This document shows positions 43,653-56,800 of a stretch of 64,000 nucleotides of DNA, one piece after another. The position numbers were made by a program, and so were the translations under genes. The notes under the pieces are model-generated. The model worked only from the letters and a program-made list of their open reading frames with translations, was not told the DNA's origin and did no database searches. How positions within the stretch are numbered: the first letter of the stretch is position 1; every line of letters begins with the position of its first letter. Source of the DNA: Buddleja alternifolia (lineage: Eukaryota > Streptophyta > Magnoliopsida > Lamiales > Scrophulariaceae); contig CM033406.1 of NCBI GenBank assembly GCA_019426215.1, positions 5,037,001 through 5,101,000 of the forward strand, given 5' to 3'.

Positions 43653-44182
43653 GGCCCTAATTGGTTCGCAACTCCTGATATGAAAAAATATTTTTTTGGA
43701 GATTTTTTCTCTCGATAATATATTTGATTGACACATTATTAAAAAAATTTTAAGAAAATATCTAGCTAATTTTTAAAAAATTCTTGCAAAAAAATAAGAA
43801 AAAATAGATCTTTACTATTCATGATTTGACAGTGCACATATCTACTAAAATGGTTTCTTTCGGCTATTTCTCAACATTAAGAGTCAACTTAATCACATAT
43901 TTTAATGCAAAATAAGATACATTTTGCCTATGTTTTGATGTTAAATGAATGAGTTTGTCTAAAATATGTTTACGAAAAATTATATCTACACATCAATTCA
44001 CACAATTTCTCACAAAAAAAAAAAAGTATCATATCAACCATAATCTTTACATGTTTTTCCCTAAAATAAAACTCATTCAAACACACTTTTAACACCACAT
44101 GTCTTATCCATTAAAACATTTTTTTCTCAATTTTCTCATGAATTTTTTTTCCCTGAGATGGATATGTCATTCAATTAAACCC
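43653..44182. mobile_element. PIF/Harbinger-like MITE, 530 bp, TSD TTA
   Basis: The left end GGCCCTAATTGGTTCG and the right end on minus GGGTTTAATTGAATGAC form imperfect inverted repeats. TTA is duplicated at 43650-43652 and 44183-44185, as for Tourist/Harbinger elements. The interior is AT-rich and non-coding. The ends are short, so the family call is moderate. Confidence 0.6.
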
Positions 44183-44185
44183 TTA

Positions 44186-44715
44186 GTTAGTAGTTAGCAT
44201 ATATTTTTGGAAAGTAGATCAGCATCCGGGGTCACTTGAGTAGATACAATTGTGAATTTCCCTCAAACTATTACTCAACCTCTTCATTTTCTTCATCGTT
44301 ATACAAATTCAGTAAGCTCAATTTTGAAAGTTGGGATTTATTTTTGACAGTTGATCATCAGAGTAACGATCCTGCAAATTTAAAATGGCTAAATTAAGTA
44401 CAAGACTGGAGTGAACAATTAAGGTGACCAACTGAAGCAATTGGAACAAGAAGTCGCCCAACTTGTGGAAAACTCTTTGCGGATAGATGCTAAGTTTGAA
44501 CGTGTCTTGTAAGTACAATATTTTGTGGATTAACTAAATCAACAGAGAAAATAAGCTTTGAGGTGTGATTTCACTTTCTTAAAGGAAATATTGCCTCCCA
44601 CGTTTGAAAACAAGTGTCCGTTAGGAATACAACAAAGCACTCTAAAACAATCTCAAAAGATTATCTAAGATCACACTTCTTTCATTGAAGGAGAATGTAT
44701 ATTTATAGTGGAAGT
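44186..44715. other. Intergenic DNA before the SIRE-like element
   Basis: No gene or repeat recognised. GAAGT (44711-44715) is the expected left half of the target duplication of the following element; its partner lies outside the window. Confidence 0.5.
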
Positions 44716-46208
44716 TGTTACGAAATTTTATGTTAGATGTTTTGATGATGATAAGATAGGATTTTTGGTTAGACCCCAACAGAATATAAGTTTATGCTTT
44801 CATAGAAAATTTGTATAAGCGTTGAAAGTTTATTATTTTGTTAGACTTGAATTTTTATCTTTATAGATTTTAGACTAAGTATTGAAAAGTCAATCGCTGA
44901 TAGTATTTTAGGTGAGTCTATCAAAGAGAAAGTTGAAGATCAGCGTCTGAAGTCAAGTGAAGATGAAGTTCGTCTTAAGCGTCTGTCAAACGCTAAAGAC
45001 ATTTCAGGAACTTTGAATCAGCAACTAAGCGATCAATCAATCAGATTCACATGAAACAAATTCCAAAATCATGAAGAACTTAAATGCAATCAATGACGGG
45101 CATTTATTTCCAACGGGAAATAAGTTCAAATGCATTTAATGCCTGATAAGAGCATTAAATGTGATAAGGACTATTGACGTTCGGATAAGCCACCATTAAC
45201 TAGACTGTCAGAGTTCAAAGTCCGCCACATCCAATCGGTACAACAAAATATCACGGATTTCATAATGGAAGTAGTTCCACTCGCTCGAGTAAAAAGCACG
45301 CGCCAGTACATATGTCCAACGGACACTTTCCCCCAAGAATTGCCTATAAATAGGAATATTTAGCAAACCCTAAATACAAGAATACACACACACGAATATC
45401 CATTCAAAGTAAAATTGCTCAATCCTTTGCTGAGTTTTAAAGTCCATAATTCTTTTAAGAAAAGCTTCAAAATCTCCATATCCAAATCATACAAGCTTTT
45501 TATACATATTCTTAAAAGACCCTACATTATTATTGAGATATTCTAAGTTGTTTGAACTTCCAAAATCAAACAAACCCTAGTGACAAAAACCCTCCAACCT
45601 TTATATACTGTGTGAAGAAAAAGTTGTGATTCAAGCATTATTTCTAGGTGAAAGAAGCTTGTTGAAGATATCTCAGTGGAGTTGAAGTCTGTGTGATCAA
45701 GGAGCCCAAGGTCATCTTCGTGTTATTCATTATTTGTAGAAGTCATCTGTGTGAAGATTTTAATAATCATTTAGTAGATTTTCTCCAAGTGCAAAGGAGA
45801 AGAAGGATGTAGCTGGGATCACATCACCTAGTGAACCTTTCATATCATTTGTCATTTACTTTACTGTTTTATTGCTTTCATTATTCTTGTATATCATTTG
45901 TTTAAAGCTTTAAAATCAGTAAGCGACTAATTGGAAAATCAAACGCGAAGCAACCAAAATCATTTTCGCTGTGCTAAACTTGATTAAGCGATCTAAGCTT
46001 TAGCCTACTTTGGTAATTGCTAAAATCACTAAGTCTAATTTATCTCCATCCTAGTGCTTAACCAAGCATTTTGCTTTTCAAGTGTTCAACATATTTTGAG
46101 AGGCAAGAAATTTTTTGAAGTTAAAAGAAAACTTCAGGGTCTATTCAACTCCTCTCCCCCCCCCCCCCCCCCCCCCAGACCCTTTTCATATGCCACTTGG
46201 GACCAACA
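44716..46208 (+). repeat. SIRE-like 5' LTR, plus copy (1493 bp)
   Basis: Begins TGTTACGAAATTTTATG and ends CCACTTGGGACCAACA. The minus copy has the same terminal sequences (51833 and 57634). A run of 21 C (46156-46176) sits 32 bp before the end. AGTGATATCAAAGC at 46209-46222 is a diverged initiator Met-tRNA binding site. Confidence 0.88.
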
Positions 46209-46659
46209 AGTGATATCAAAGCTGTTGAAGTAGAAATCGAAGCGTTTCTGAGCGTAACTGCTTGTTTAGATCCATCGTTTTCAAAACTTAGTCGCTTTTG
46301 AAACATCTTTTATCACATATTATGGATTTTACAAAGATGCCAAAGTTGGCCGAGTCAAACTATGACTCATGAAAACTTAGAGCATTTACATATTTATGCT
46401 CATGTGATAATGAAATGTGTGACATTATTTCAGATAGTCCCATTCATATCATGAAAGTCATAACTAGAGCTCCTAGAGCGACTGAAACTACTCCAAATGG
46501 TTATGCCAAGAAGCCTAAAGTAGAATGGACACCAGAAGATTGTAGAAGAGCAAATTTGGACAATGTTGAATGTAATGCTCTCTACTCAGTATTGAATGAT
46601 AATGAGGGATTATTCAACAAGATCAAGTCATGCAAGACCTCAAAGACCTCTTGATGACA

Positions 46660-48631
46660 AAATTCGATTAGTCAGCAGCAACCCCAGACTCTTACCTCTA
46701 GATAATCACGCGAAAGAAAATTCTCTAAGAAAGCTCCGATCTCCTCCCCGACATCAATGGCAGCGGCTAGTTGGAGAGAGAGGGAGGGAATTTTGTCTTT
46801 CCTATTGCTCTAGGTTTCTTTGACTCAAAGTCAGATTCTGAATAATGACTTGTGTAGAGTTCTGACACTGACTAACTACTTATATCAAATAAGCGGAACC
46901 CCCAGGTCTACTACAGAGGGAGCAGCCTCTAGGTCTGTTTGAGATGGGCTTCCAGGCTTTGTTCTATCTTAGCCCATATGTAATTAATTAAATCCAAGAC
47001 CAATCCAATTGAGAATTAATTAATTACTTTAATCTAATTAAAATTAGTCTAATTAATTTAATTCAACTTATAAATTAATTTTCAATTAATTTAACTTATA
47101 ATTTAATATGATTTAATTAATTTATTTAATCCAATTAAATATCTTTAGTTAAATCATGCCATACATTTTGTTAATCAATCATATCTAATGTGATTTTACC
47201 AAAATACCCTTAGCATGGAAAAATATTCATTTTCTTCACATAGCGCGGCTCTCTAGGCTCGATTCAATTGACAATGGAAGGATTCCAAAGGATAAGGTTG
47301 TCACCTAGTCAACACCGTAGAACCAAATCATAACCCAATTGAATACGACATGAACATGTCAGCACAAACCTTGATTACGACTACCATATGCGTATAAACT
47401 CTTCACCGACGTGACCTGATCAAGTAAAAGCCATGGTATGTCGAACTCATAGAACTTGATGATGTACTCGATAATCATAATAATGTGAAATTACCAAACT
47501 ACCCTTAGTGATTATCACTAGTTAGTTTATTTGCTTTGGCCAAAGACTTTGTAATTTTAATTACTTATGATCGTACAGGTCACATACTCATTTAACGAGA
47601 CGGTGAATCCTATATTGGCAGTTATCTTACAATGTCGAATGCACCATGTGGATCGTACTTTGAGGTTGACCCCACCTATCAGATACGACTCTAACTACTC
47701 TGATGACATAGCCAATACTACAAGCACATTGTAAATAACTCTTCAGGTCTAAAGTTCACACATACTATCGCAATCTTAATCCCAATCATTGACTGTCAAA
47801 GTGTAAATACTCATGTGATAGGATTATTGTGAGTCGAGTTCAAATATGTTAATTCCATTAATTATATTCATGACACTAGCTCCCACTATCTAATCAGTGT
47901 TCGACTGGCACTACCTTGTCAAAGCAGGCGTCATACGAGCTGAATTTGGCCAAAGACTTTGTAATTTTAATTACTTATGATCGTACAGGTCACATACTCA
48001 TTTAACGAGATGGTGAATCCCATATTGGCAGTTATCTTACAATGTCGAATGCACCATGTGGATCGTACTTCGAGGTTGACCCCACCTATCAGATACGGCT
48101 CTAACTACTCTGATGACATAGCCAATACTACAAGCACATTGTAAATAACTCCTCAGGTCTAAAGTTCACACATACTATCGCAATCTTAATCCCAATCATT
48201 GACTGTCAAAGTGTAAATACTCATGTGATAGGATTATTGTGAGTCGAGTTCAAATATGTTAATTCCATTAATTATATTCATGACACTAGCTCCCACTATC
48301 TAATCAGTGTTCGACTGGCACTACCTTGTCAAAGCAGGCGTCATACAAGCTGAATTTTAATGCCCAATTAAAATTCCTTAACTCGCGAACTCCCTTTTAA
48401 GATATTAAGTGCTTGACTCTTCCAGTGCCTCCTCTCAACCATAAGTGGTGGAAAGTCTATCTTAAAATCTCATGGACTTATTTGTTTAATGCATTCAAAT
48501 GCCATTAGATTTATTTGAACAAAATCAAAACCTTTATTCTATAAATAGAAACACATAATAGTTTGTAAAAATAACTTATCAAGCCCTACTCAATCTAATT
48601 CCTCGTAGGGATTGAGGTCATACACCTAACT
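46660..48631 (-). mobile_element. Copia LTR block (solo-LTR-like) inside the SIRE gag
   Basis: Resembles the copia-1 and copia-3 LTRs in composition and motifs: AT-rich ATTAAT block 46980-47170, GCTTTGGCCAAAGAC near 47533, and a right end TACACCTAACT where TAACA is expected. The left end is undefined and part of gag is missing around it, so it is either a solo LTR with flanking deletion or an LTR fragment. It contains a 410-bp tandem duplication. Confidence 0.6.
47535..48354. repeat. Two tandem copies of a 410-bp unit within the LTR block
   Basis: Units 47535-47944 and 47945-48354 differ at about six positions, all transitions (for example AGACGG/AGATGG, CGACTC/CGGCTC, TACGAGC/TACAAGC). The join is at TGAATTTGGCCAAAG. 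Confidence 0.95.
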
Positions 48632-51600
48632 AGATCAATTGGACGCAGATTTAATGAGTTTATTACAGAGTTAGCGTCATTAGACAAGGAGTTGACCAAT
48701 AAGGAAATGGTCAACAAGATTTTTACAAGTCTTCCAAGCAAATATCTTATGAAGATTGTTGCGATGAGAAAATCCTAGATGTTAGCTCTTTTAACTCCAG
48801 AATATATATTTTCAGAATTAAGAGCTTTCGAGTTTGAATTAGGTGAAGTCAACGATGCGTTGACTTCAGCGACTGAATTCCGAGCTCTAATAGCAGCGGT
48901 TAAAGAAATCTGTAAATAAGGTGTAAGCGACGTAATCAAATGATGAGGACAAAGAAATGGCCCTATTGGTAAAGAAGTTTAAGAGGTTCATGAGATATAA
49001 AAAGAAGAATGCCAAAGGACAAACTTCATACCAAACCCCTCCCCCTGTGCAAGCGCCTGTATATTCTGCACCGCTTCCTCCAGCACCTATTCTGTACCAA
49101 GCATCTTCATAGAATCTCTCAGCGCCAGTGGTTTCCAAGGCACAGAGTAAGTCAAGGTTAACAACTGAACAAAAGAGGAAAACTAATCTTTGTTACAATT
49201 GCAGGAAACCAGTGCACTACCAGGTAAATTGCCCTTTTCCAAACGTATCCAAGCCCACAAGGCAAGATTACTTGGATAGAAACCAATTCAGGAGCGACCT
49301 TCATTAACAAGGTTTGCTAGCGGAATCTGAGCCATTCTCCATACCTGAGAGGATCTGGAATCTTCAGAAGAGAGTAGCGATGATGAGCCTTCCAGTGACT
49401 CAGCGCTAATCTGTCTTATGGCCATAGATGGAGAAGCGACCTAAGACTCACTACCATAGGTAACCATTGAACTATCTAATCCTCTTTCTTATGAAGAATT
49501 ATTTGACAAGATCAATGATTATCATGGAGCTTGTCAAGGTGCTGCCAAACTATATAAAGAACACTCCGATGAGATCTCAACGCTTAAAAGAGAAAATGAA
49601 ACGCTCAAGGCAAACTTGCAAGTTTAGCAACAATGCATTGAAAAGAACGAATCACTTTAAGTTGAGATCGCTCAGTTGAAAAGTGATCTTGATATGGTAG
49701 TCAAGAGAGAAGCTGAGCTGATCGCTAAACTTGTCAAATCAGAACAACTCGTCTCATCATTGTCAAAAGCATTAAGAAAATTAGACAATGTCACTGAGGT
49801 AACCAGACTTTTTGGTGAAAAGACTGGTTTAGGTTGTGATAAATTCGGTAATAAATAAAAAATGTCAAAGGTTACGGCAACCAACAAAGGAAAAGATGTA
49901 TTCTTTGTTGAGAAAGGCTCAGACAGTCAAACACTGAATGAACCTAAGGACAATGGTACGAGGCCAAATGAGAAAGTAAACACTAACTCAATCAAAAAGG
50001 GAAGATGAAAGTGAATGATTCACAAAGGAAAGGTTATCCAAATGCTCAAAAAGCTAAGGAGAAACCTTGTACATGTGGATCAAACGCTAAACATCAAGCA
50101 CCCAAAGCGCACCCTAAGCCAGTGCCAAGGAAATAGCATCAATATCCCCAAAGATCAAGATCATATTATCAATACTATGATTATTATGATTATGATTATG
50201 ATCAAGGATATTATTATACACCTAAAAATCATACACAGCACAAAGTGAAACCCGAAAAGGCTAATCTTCCCCCAATGAAGACTAGGCAAATTTAGATTCC
50301 TAAAGTTTTAATTTATAACGCTAACAAGACTAATGAGAAAGGACCCAAGTCACAATGGGTACCTAAAAATAATTAGAACTGCCCTTTCATGTAGGTACCT
50401 AGAGCCAACACTGATTCATCTATTTAGGACATTGATAGTGGGTCTTTAAGGCATATGATAGGCTCAAAGGATCTCTTAATTAACTATCGTGCAACCAATG
50501 GTCCTCAAGTTATATTCGGTGATAACTCTAAATGTAACACTATAGGTATAAGTGACGTGCATAGAGATAATGTCATGATAAGTGACGTATATAATGTTGA
50601 GGGTCTTAAGCATAATTTATTGAGCATTAGTCAATTTTGTGATATAGGTTTTGAAGTCAAATTTTCGAGTGACTATTGCTATATTAATGATGCTAAGACT
50701 GGATCTACTAAATTGAAAGAAAAAAGAACACATAATGTTATTTAGTCGATTGGGGTTCAACAATTGGCAACAACCCTACATGTTTTGTGGCTAAAAATCA
50801 AAGTGAAATGGGTTGGCTATGGCATAGAAAAATGAACCACCTCAACTTTATGTCAATCTCTCCATTAATATTGCTAAATCTTGTAGAGGGATTACCTATG
50901 GGTTCCTTTCAGAAAAATTGCTTATGTGATGCATGACAAATGGGTAAACAAGTTAAATCATCTTTCAAGAAGAAACCTCATCTATCAACTTCTAGGATTC
51001 TTGAACTATTGCATATAAATTTGTTTGGTCCAATTCAAATCTTGAGTGTAAATGGGAAAAAGTATTCGTTAGTAATAGTTGATGCTTTCTCGCGCTATAC
51101 ATGGGTAGAATTCCTAGCGTCTAAAGATGAAACTAGTGGCAAACTCATAACACTAATCCGTTAATTTCATACCTCAAAATATCTAAAGGTGACGAGAATT
51201 AGAAGCGATAGAGGAACTGAATTTACTAATCATATTGTTGAGAAGTTTTGTTTAGAGAATGGAATACTCCATCAGTATTCTACGTCTAGAACACCTCAAC
51301 AAAATGGAGTTACTGAGCGACGAAACAGAATGCTTAAAGAGGTCTAAAGGACTATGTCAGCTGATTCCAAACTTCCTCAAAGGTTTTCGGCCGAAGCAAT
51401 CAACACAGCTTGCTACACTCAGAACCGGTGTATGATCAACAAACAACATGGGAAAACTCTATATGAGTTATGGAAGGGACATAAGCCTAACATTTCTTAT
51501 TTTCATGTATTTGGTTCAAAATATTTCATTCATAACAATGGATCCCACAGCCTAAAGACATTTGATCCTAAAACGGATGAGGGAGTCTTTCTATACTATG

Positions 51601-53038
51601 CAAAAAATGAAAAGAATTTCCGCATCCTAAATAGGAAAACGTCTAAGGCTGGGGAATCTATTCATAATGTGTTTGATGATGCTAACCAAGAGCCAAGTAA
51701 GGTTACTATTAATGATGTAGGAGTTGAAGATCTTTCTCAACAAGCGTCTCCGATGAATCTTGATGATGATAGTGACGATGATGAGGATGATGAGATCTTC
51801 GTGCCCTCTCCTAAGATTACTCGTAAGGTTATTGTTGGTCCCAAGTGGCATACGAAAGGGTTTAGAAGGGTAGGTTGAATAGACGCTGAAGTCTTTTCTG
51901 ACTTCAAAAAGATTCGTATTAAAATTATGGTTTTAGACCCTTGAAGTGTCTAACGCTTGACTTAAGCGTTCACTTAAAATCTAGGCGCTTTGATGAAGCG
52001 TCTAATGAAGACTGTTTTTAGAAAGTTAACTTGGATTTCAAGACTTGAATACTACAACCAAATAGGTTTGAGCGTTCACTTCTTTGATCAGTGTTAGCAC
52101 AACGGAATGATTTTTGGAGTCTTCTCTTTGAAAGCTTTAGCGTCACAGAAAGTGTATTTAGTTTCTTAGCGTTTGATTAAGTTTTGCTTTATCAGTTTAT
52201 GATATGACAGTATGAATGCTGAAAGTAAAGTAAAGAACAATATTTGTAAGGTTCGTTGGGTGGTGTAATCCCAACTACGCCCTTCTTCTCCTTGAACACT
52301 TGGAGGCAATCCACTAAAATGATTCTCAAAGATTCACACAGAATCTTCTAAAAATTAGGGAGAGATGGATGTCGATGACTTGAGCTCCTTGATCACACAG
52401 ATTTCTGCTCCAAATCACTTCAACCCCCTTGCTTCTTTCAACCAGAAATATCGCAAGTATCCAACTTCGACTTCACACAGATCGCGAGGCTTGGATAGGG
52501 GTTTTCCTAAAAGGTTTGTTTGATTTTGATAAAGTTCAAACAACTAGGAATATCTCAGTAATAATGTGGGTTTCTATGAAAAGAATGTTTGAGATATTGG
52601 TTGACTGTCTCAGGATTTGAAGAAAAAACAAAGAGAATATTTTCTTGAAAATTCTGGCTTTTCTGAGATTGTAAGGAACGAGACTTCAATGCAACAACAA
52701 TTCAACTTTTTTAATTGTTCTCTCTTTATTTGGCTTGTTGTTGAAGTCCTATTTATAGGCATTCTTGGAAAAAGTGTCTGTTTGACACATGCACGAGCGC
52801 GTGTCTCTCACTTCCGCGAGTGAACAACTTTTGTCCTTTTTCCTGAAAATCTGCTGCACAAAAGTTGGTGCTACAGTCTTTGAATAGTTGACAGTCCAAT
52901 AGGGTGGCTTCTCCAAACGTCTGAAAGTGCTTATCACATTTAATGCTCTTATCAGCATTTAATGCATTTGAATTTAATGCCCGTTGGCACTTAATGCATT
53001 GAGAATATTTGCATTAAACTCCTTCTGGACTTAAAAAT

Positions 53039-53188
53039 TGTTATAATAATATAGCATATATTTAGGCATAAATGTAGGAAAGTGTTTGCTTAAAGTAAGG
53101 AAGATGTTTTCTTCCTTTAGATGTAGTTTATGTATATATATAGGTCTATTGTTATAACAAAGAGATGTGAAGTTCTTCCATTATTACA
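53039..53188 (+). repeat. Copia-5 5' LTR (150 bp)
   Basis: TGTTATAATAATATAGC to TTCCATTATTACA. A TATATATATAGG element at 53133-53144 may be the promoter TATA box. Confidence 0.95.
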
Positions 53189-53200
53189 TGGTATCAGACC

Positions 53201-53856
53201 AGTAAACATCTGGGTTTGGAATTTTTTTTTAGTTGCCCAAGTGTGCAACGTTTGGCTTTTTTTTCGGTTCACCCTGTTCCAGTCTCCGTCCGCTCTCACC
53301 ACCACCCCCGAGAGGAGCGCCGCCCTGAAATCGGCCGTCTGTCAAAATCCGGTCGTCCACCGCCGATCGAGTGCCGTTCACCCGCCGATTACAGTTTCAG
53401 AATTTTAATTTATTTTTTGTACACGTCGGAGCCTATTTCATCCATTTCCCGTGATTTCTGGTTCTCACCGCCCGCCCAGGGAGAATCGTAGCCTCATTTC
53501 CGGCGAACCCACGAAATCCGTTCACGATTCCGACAAGCGCGTGTGTCTCACGCGCCGACAGAAGGTTTCGCACAATTTTCACGCGCCGGCGCGTGGAGGC
53601 GCGTGCATCAGCATCTCCTTTTCCGGTCACCGGTACCGGAGTCGCCGTCCTTTGCTCTTTCTCACCCACAGGTTTATTTTAACATTTCATGCGCTGTTTT
53701 AGTCTGGGTTTACACAGTTTAGTTGTGCTGCGTTTTGTTCTGTCAGATATTCTGTTCCCGCTGCCCTCTTGGTTTTCTTGTTGCAGCAATTTCCTTGTTC
53801 TGGTCTTATTTTCTGATTGTGTGGGCACGATTATTGGGTTCGGATATTAGTATCAT
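53201..53856 (+). other. Copia-5 leader, gag apparently deleted
   Basis: About 650 bp between the primer-binding site and the ORF, GC-rich in its first 450 bp. No gag-like translation (no UBN2-type gag core, no CCHC knuckle) is found in any frame. Confidence 0.6.
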
Positions 53857-56800
53857 ATGGGTATCGAACAGGAGTCCGGGACAGTTACTATATCTGCAGA
53901 TATATTTGCTCAGTTTCGTGAGTATCAGAACAAATCGAGAACTTCAGCGCCCTCTATTATTGCACTTGCTGAGTCAGGTACCCCAAATACTTGTCTCCTT
54001 TCCTCTTCTTCGCAATGGGTCATTGACTCAGGTGCTTCGGATCATATGACAGGTAATCCTAATTTATTTACCGATTTTACACCACACCCCTCTTCACCCA
54101 AAGTAACTTTAGCCGATGGTTCTACATCAACTGTTCTTGGTTCCGGCACTGTTCATCCCACTTCATCCCTTTCTTTAGCAAATGTCTTAAGTTTACCTTA
54201 TTTCTCTTTTAATTTACTGTCTGTGAGCCAAATAACTCGTGCTCTCAATTGTTGTGTCTCATTTTTTCCGGATTATTGCTTGTTTCAGGATCTTGTAACG
54301 AAGAAGATTATTGGTAAAGGACATGTATCAGGCGGTCTCTACCTATTGGATATTAAGGCACAGATGCCCCGGTCTACCGCTTGCTCGGTAGTCGTAACTC
54401 CTTTTGAAGCCCATTGTCGGTTAGGACACCCTTCTCTTCCTTCGTTAAAGAAACTTTGTCCTCAGTTTCACAATATCTCCTCTTTAGATTGTGAGTCGTG
54501 TCAGTTTGCCAAACATCATCGGTTATCTTCTGTTCCTCGTGTCAATAAAAGAGTCAGTTCTCCTTTTGAATTAGTTCACTCAGACGTTTGGGGTCCTTGT
54601 CCTGTTGTGTCAAAACCTGGATTTCGATATTTTGTCACTTTTGTTGATGACTTTTCTCGCATGACATGGACTTATTTTATGAAAAATCGGTCTGAACTCT
54701 TTACCCATTTTATGGCTTTCTGTGCTGAAATTAAAACGCAATTTAATATTTCAGTGCGTACATTGCGAAGTGACAATGCTAAAGAATATTTTTCTGATTC
54801 TTTTCAAACGTATATGGTTCAAAATGGCATTCTTCATCAATCCTCTTGTGTTGACACGCCATCTCAGAATGGCGTAGCTGAAAGAAAAAATCGACATCTG
54901 CTTGAGACAGCCAGAGCCCTCTTATTCCAAACACACGTCCCTAAATGCTTTTGGGCTGATGCTGTCTCAACAGCCTGTTTCCTCATTAATCGCATGCCAT
55001 CTTCTGTTCTTCATGGTGAGATCCCTTATAGTATCCTTTTTCCGACAAAATCTTTATTTCCTATTGAACCTCGCTTATTTGGTAGTACTTGTTTTGTTCG
55101 GGATGTTCGTCCTCATGTTACAAAGTTAGATCCCAAATCAGTCAAATGTGTTTTTCTGGGTTACTCTCGGTTACAAAAAAGGTATCGATGTTATTGTCCT
55201 AGTCTTAGCAAATATCTTGTGTCTACTGACGTTACTTTTATGGAACATAGCTCCTTCTTTCCGGTCTCTTCTCCTCCTAATGCCAGTCAGGGGGCGGATG
55301 ACGATTTGTTGGTTTACCACATTACCTCTCAGACGCCGATTGTTGCTCCTGCAGCACCTCCTCACTCTCGTCCACCCATTCATCATGTCTATTCCAAACG
55401 TCCGGATCCTCCTATTACATGTCCAGCACCAATTTCTACTTCGTCAGCAGATCCATCAAACATTGATCCTGATCTTCCTATTGCCCTTCGTAAAGGTAAA
55501 CGCCAATGCACATATCCCATTTCTTCTTTTGTTTCCTATGATCATTTATCATCTTCTACATATTCGTTTGTTGCTTCTCTTGATTCTGTATCTTTGCCTA
55601 AAACTGTTCGTGAAGCCTTGTCTCATCCTGGTTGGCGTACGGCTATGATAGAAGAGATGAATGCTTTAGATGTTAATGGTACTTGGAATTTAGTGAATTT
55701 ACCTACTGGTAAGACGGCTATAGGTTGTAAATGGGTCTTTGCAATCAAAATGAATCCCGATGGCTCTGTGGCTAGACTTAAAGCTCGCCTTGTCGCTAAA
55801 GGTTATGCCCAGACTTATGGTGTGGATTATTCTGAAACTTTCTCTCCTGTGGCTAAATTGACCTCCGTTCGGTTATTCTTGTCTATGGCTGCCACTCATG
55901 ATTGGCCCTTGCACCAGTTAGATATCAAAAATGCTTTCTTACATGGAGATTTACTCGAGGAAGTTTACATGGAGCAACCGCCTGGGTTTGTTGCTCAGGG
56001 GGAGTATGGGAAAGTTTGTCATCTTCGAAAGTCTCTGTATGGTTTGAAACAGAGCCCTCGTGCGTGGTTTGGCAAATTCAGTCAAGCAGTTGAAAAGTTT
56101 GGAATGAATATGAGTAAGTCTGATCATTCAGTATTTTATAAACATTCTTCATCCGGCGTTATTCTTCTTGTTGTATATGTAGATGATATTATTATTACCG
56201 GAAGTGATGCTATGGGAATATCATCTTTGAAGTCTTTTCTTCACAGTCAATTCCACACAAAGGATTTAGGGTCGTTGAAGTATTTTTTGGGAGTTGAGGT
56301 AACAAGAAGCAAGAAAGGCATCTTCTTATCACAAAGGAAATATGTACTTGATCTGTTAACGGAGACAGGAAAAATAGGAGCTAAACCATGTAGTACTCCG
56401 ATGCCACCTAATCTACAACTCACTAATGAAGGAGACTTATTTGAGGATCCTGAGAGGTATAGAAGGTTGGTGGGGAAACTGAACTATCTTACAGTAACTC
56501 GCCCTGATATTGCATATTGTGTTAGCATTGTGAGTCAATTTATGTCTGCTCCAACGGTTCATCATTGGGCTGCTCTAGAACACATTTTGTGCTACTTAAT
56601 GGGAGCTCCTGGACGAGGTATACTGTATAAGAATCATAGTCACACTCGTCTAGAGTGCTATTCAGATGCCGATTGGGCAGGATCTAAAATTGATCGAAGA
56701 TCTACCACAGGTTATTGTGTCTTCTTTGGCGGGAATTTGGTGTCATGGAAAAGTAAGAAACAACGTGTTGTATCCCGCTCTAGTGCCGAATCAGAGTATA

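Larger units (their letters stand above)
44716..51832 (+). mobile_element. SIRE-like copia element, plus strand (5' half in window)
   Basis: 5' LTR 44716-46208, primer-binding site, gag, protease and integrase in plus orientation. The integrase is interrupted at 51833 by a minus-strand element of the same family. The missing RT, RNase H and 3' LTR should therefore lie to the right of that insertion, outside this window. A block of other LTR sequence (46660-48631) also interrupts gag. Frames are broken in many places. Confidence 0.85.
46322..51832 (+). pseudogene. SIRE-like gag, protease and integrase remnant, plus copy
   Basis: The gag start MDFTKMPKLAESNYDS at 46322 is followed by TGA where Trp is expected. 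Gag continues (EMCDIISDSPIHIMK, KVEWTPEDCRRANLDNVECN), is interrupted, and resumes near 48640 (RFNEFITELASLDKELTNKE). A zinc knuckle CYNCRKPVHYQVNCP lies at 49190-49235, and a helical region with KAELIAKL-like repeats and EKTGLG, typical of SIRE gag, at 49680-49855. A protease trace DSGSLRHMIGSKDLL lies at 50437-50475, GAG-pre-integrase at 50480-50745, and the integrase core at 50940-51345 (LELLHINLFGPIQ, VIVDAFSRYTWVEF, NGVTERRNRML). The integrase tail runs to 51832. Confidence 0.85.

Noticed and set aside
51833..51878. Extension of the plus SIRE integrase frame past 51832
   Set aside because: The last 15 codons lie in the LTR of the inserted minus element and are accidental.
55148..55648. 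Alternative plus frame inside the copia-5 polyprotein region
   Set aside because: Leu-rich shadow of the linker between integrase and RT.
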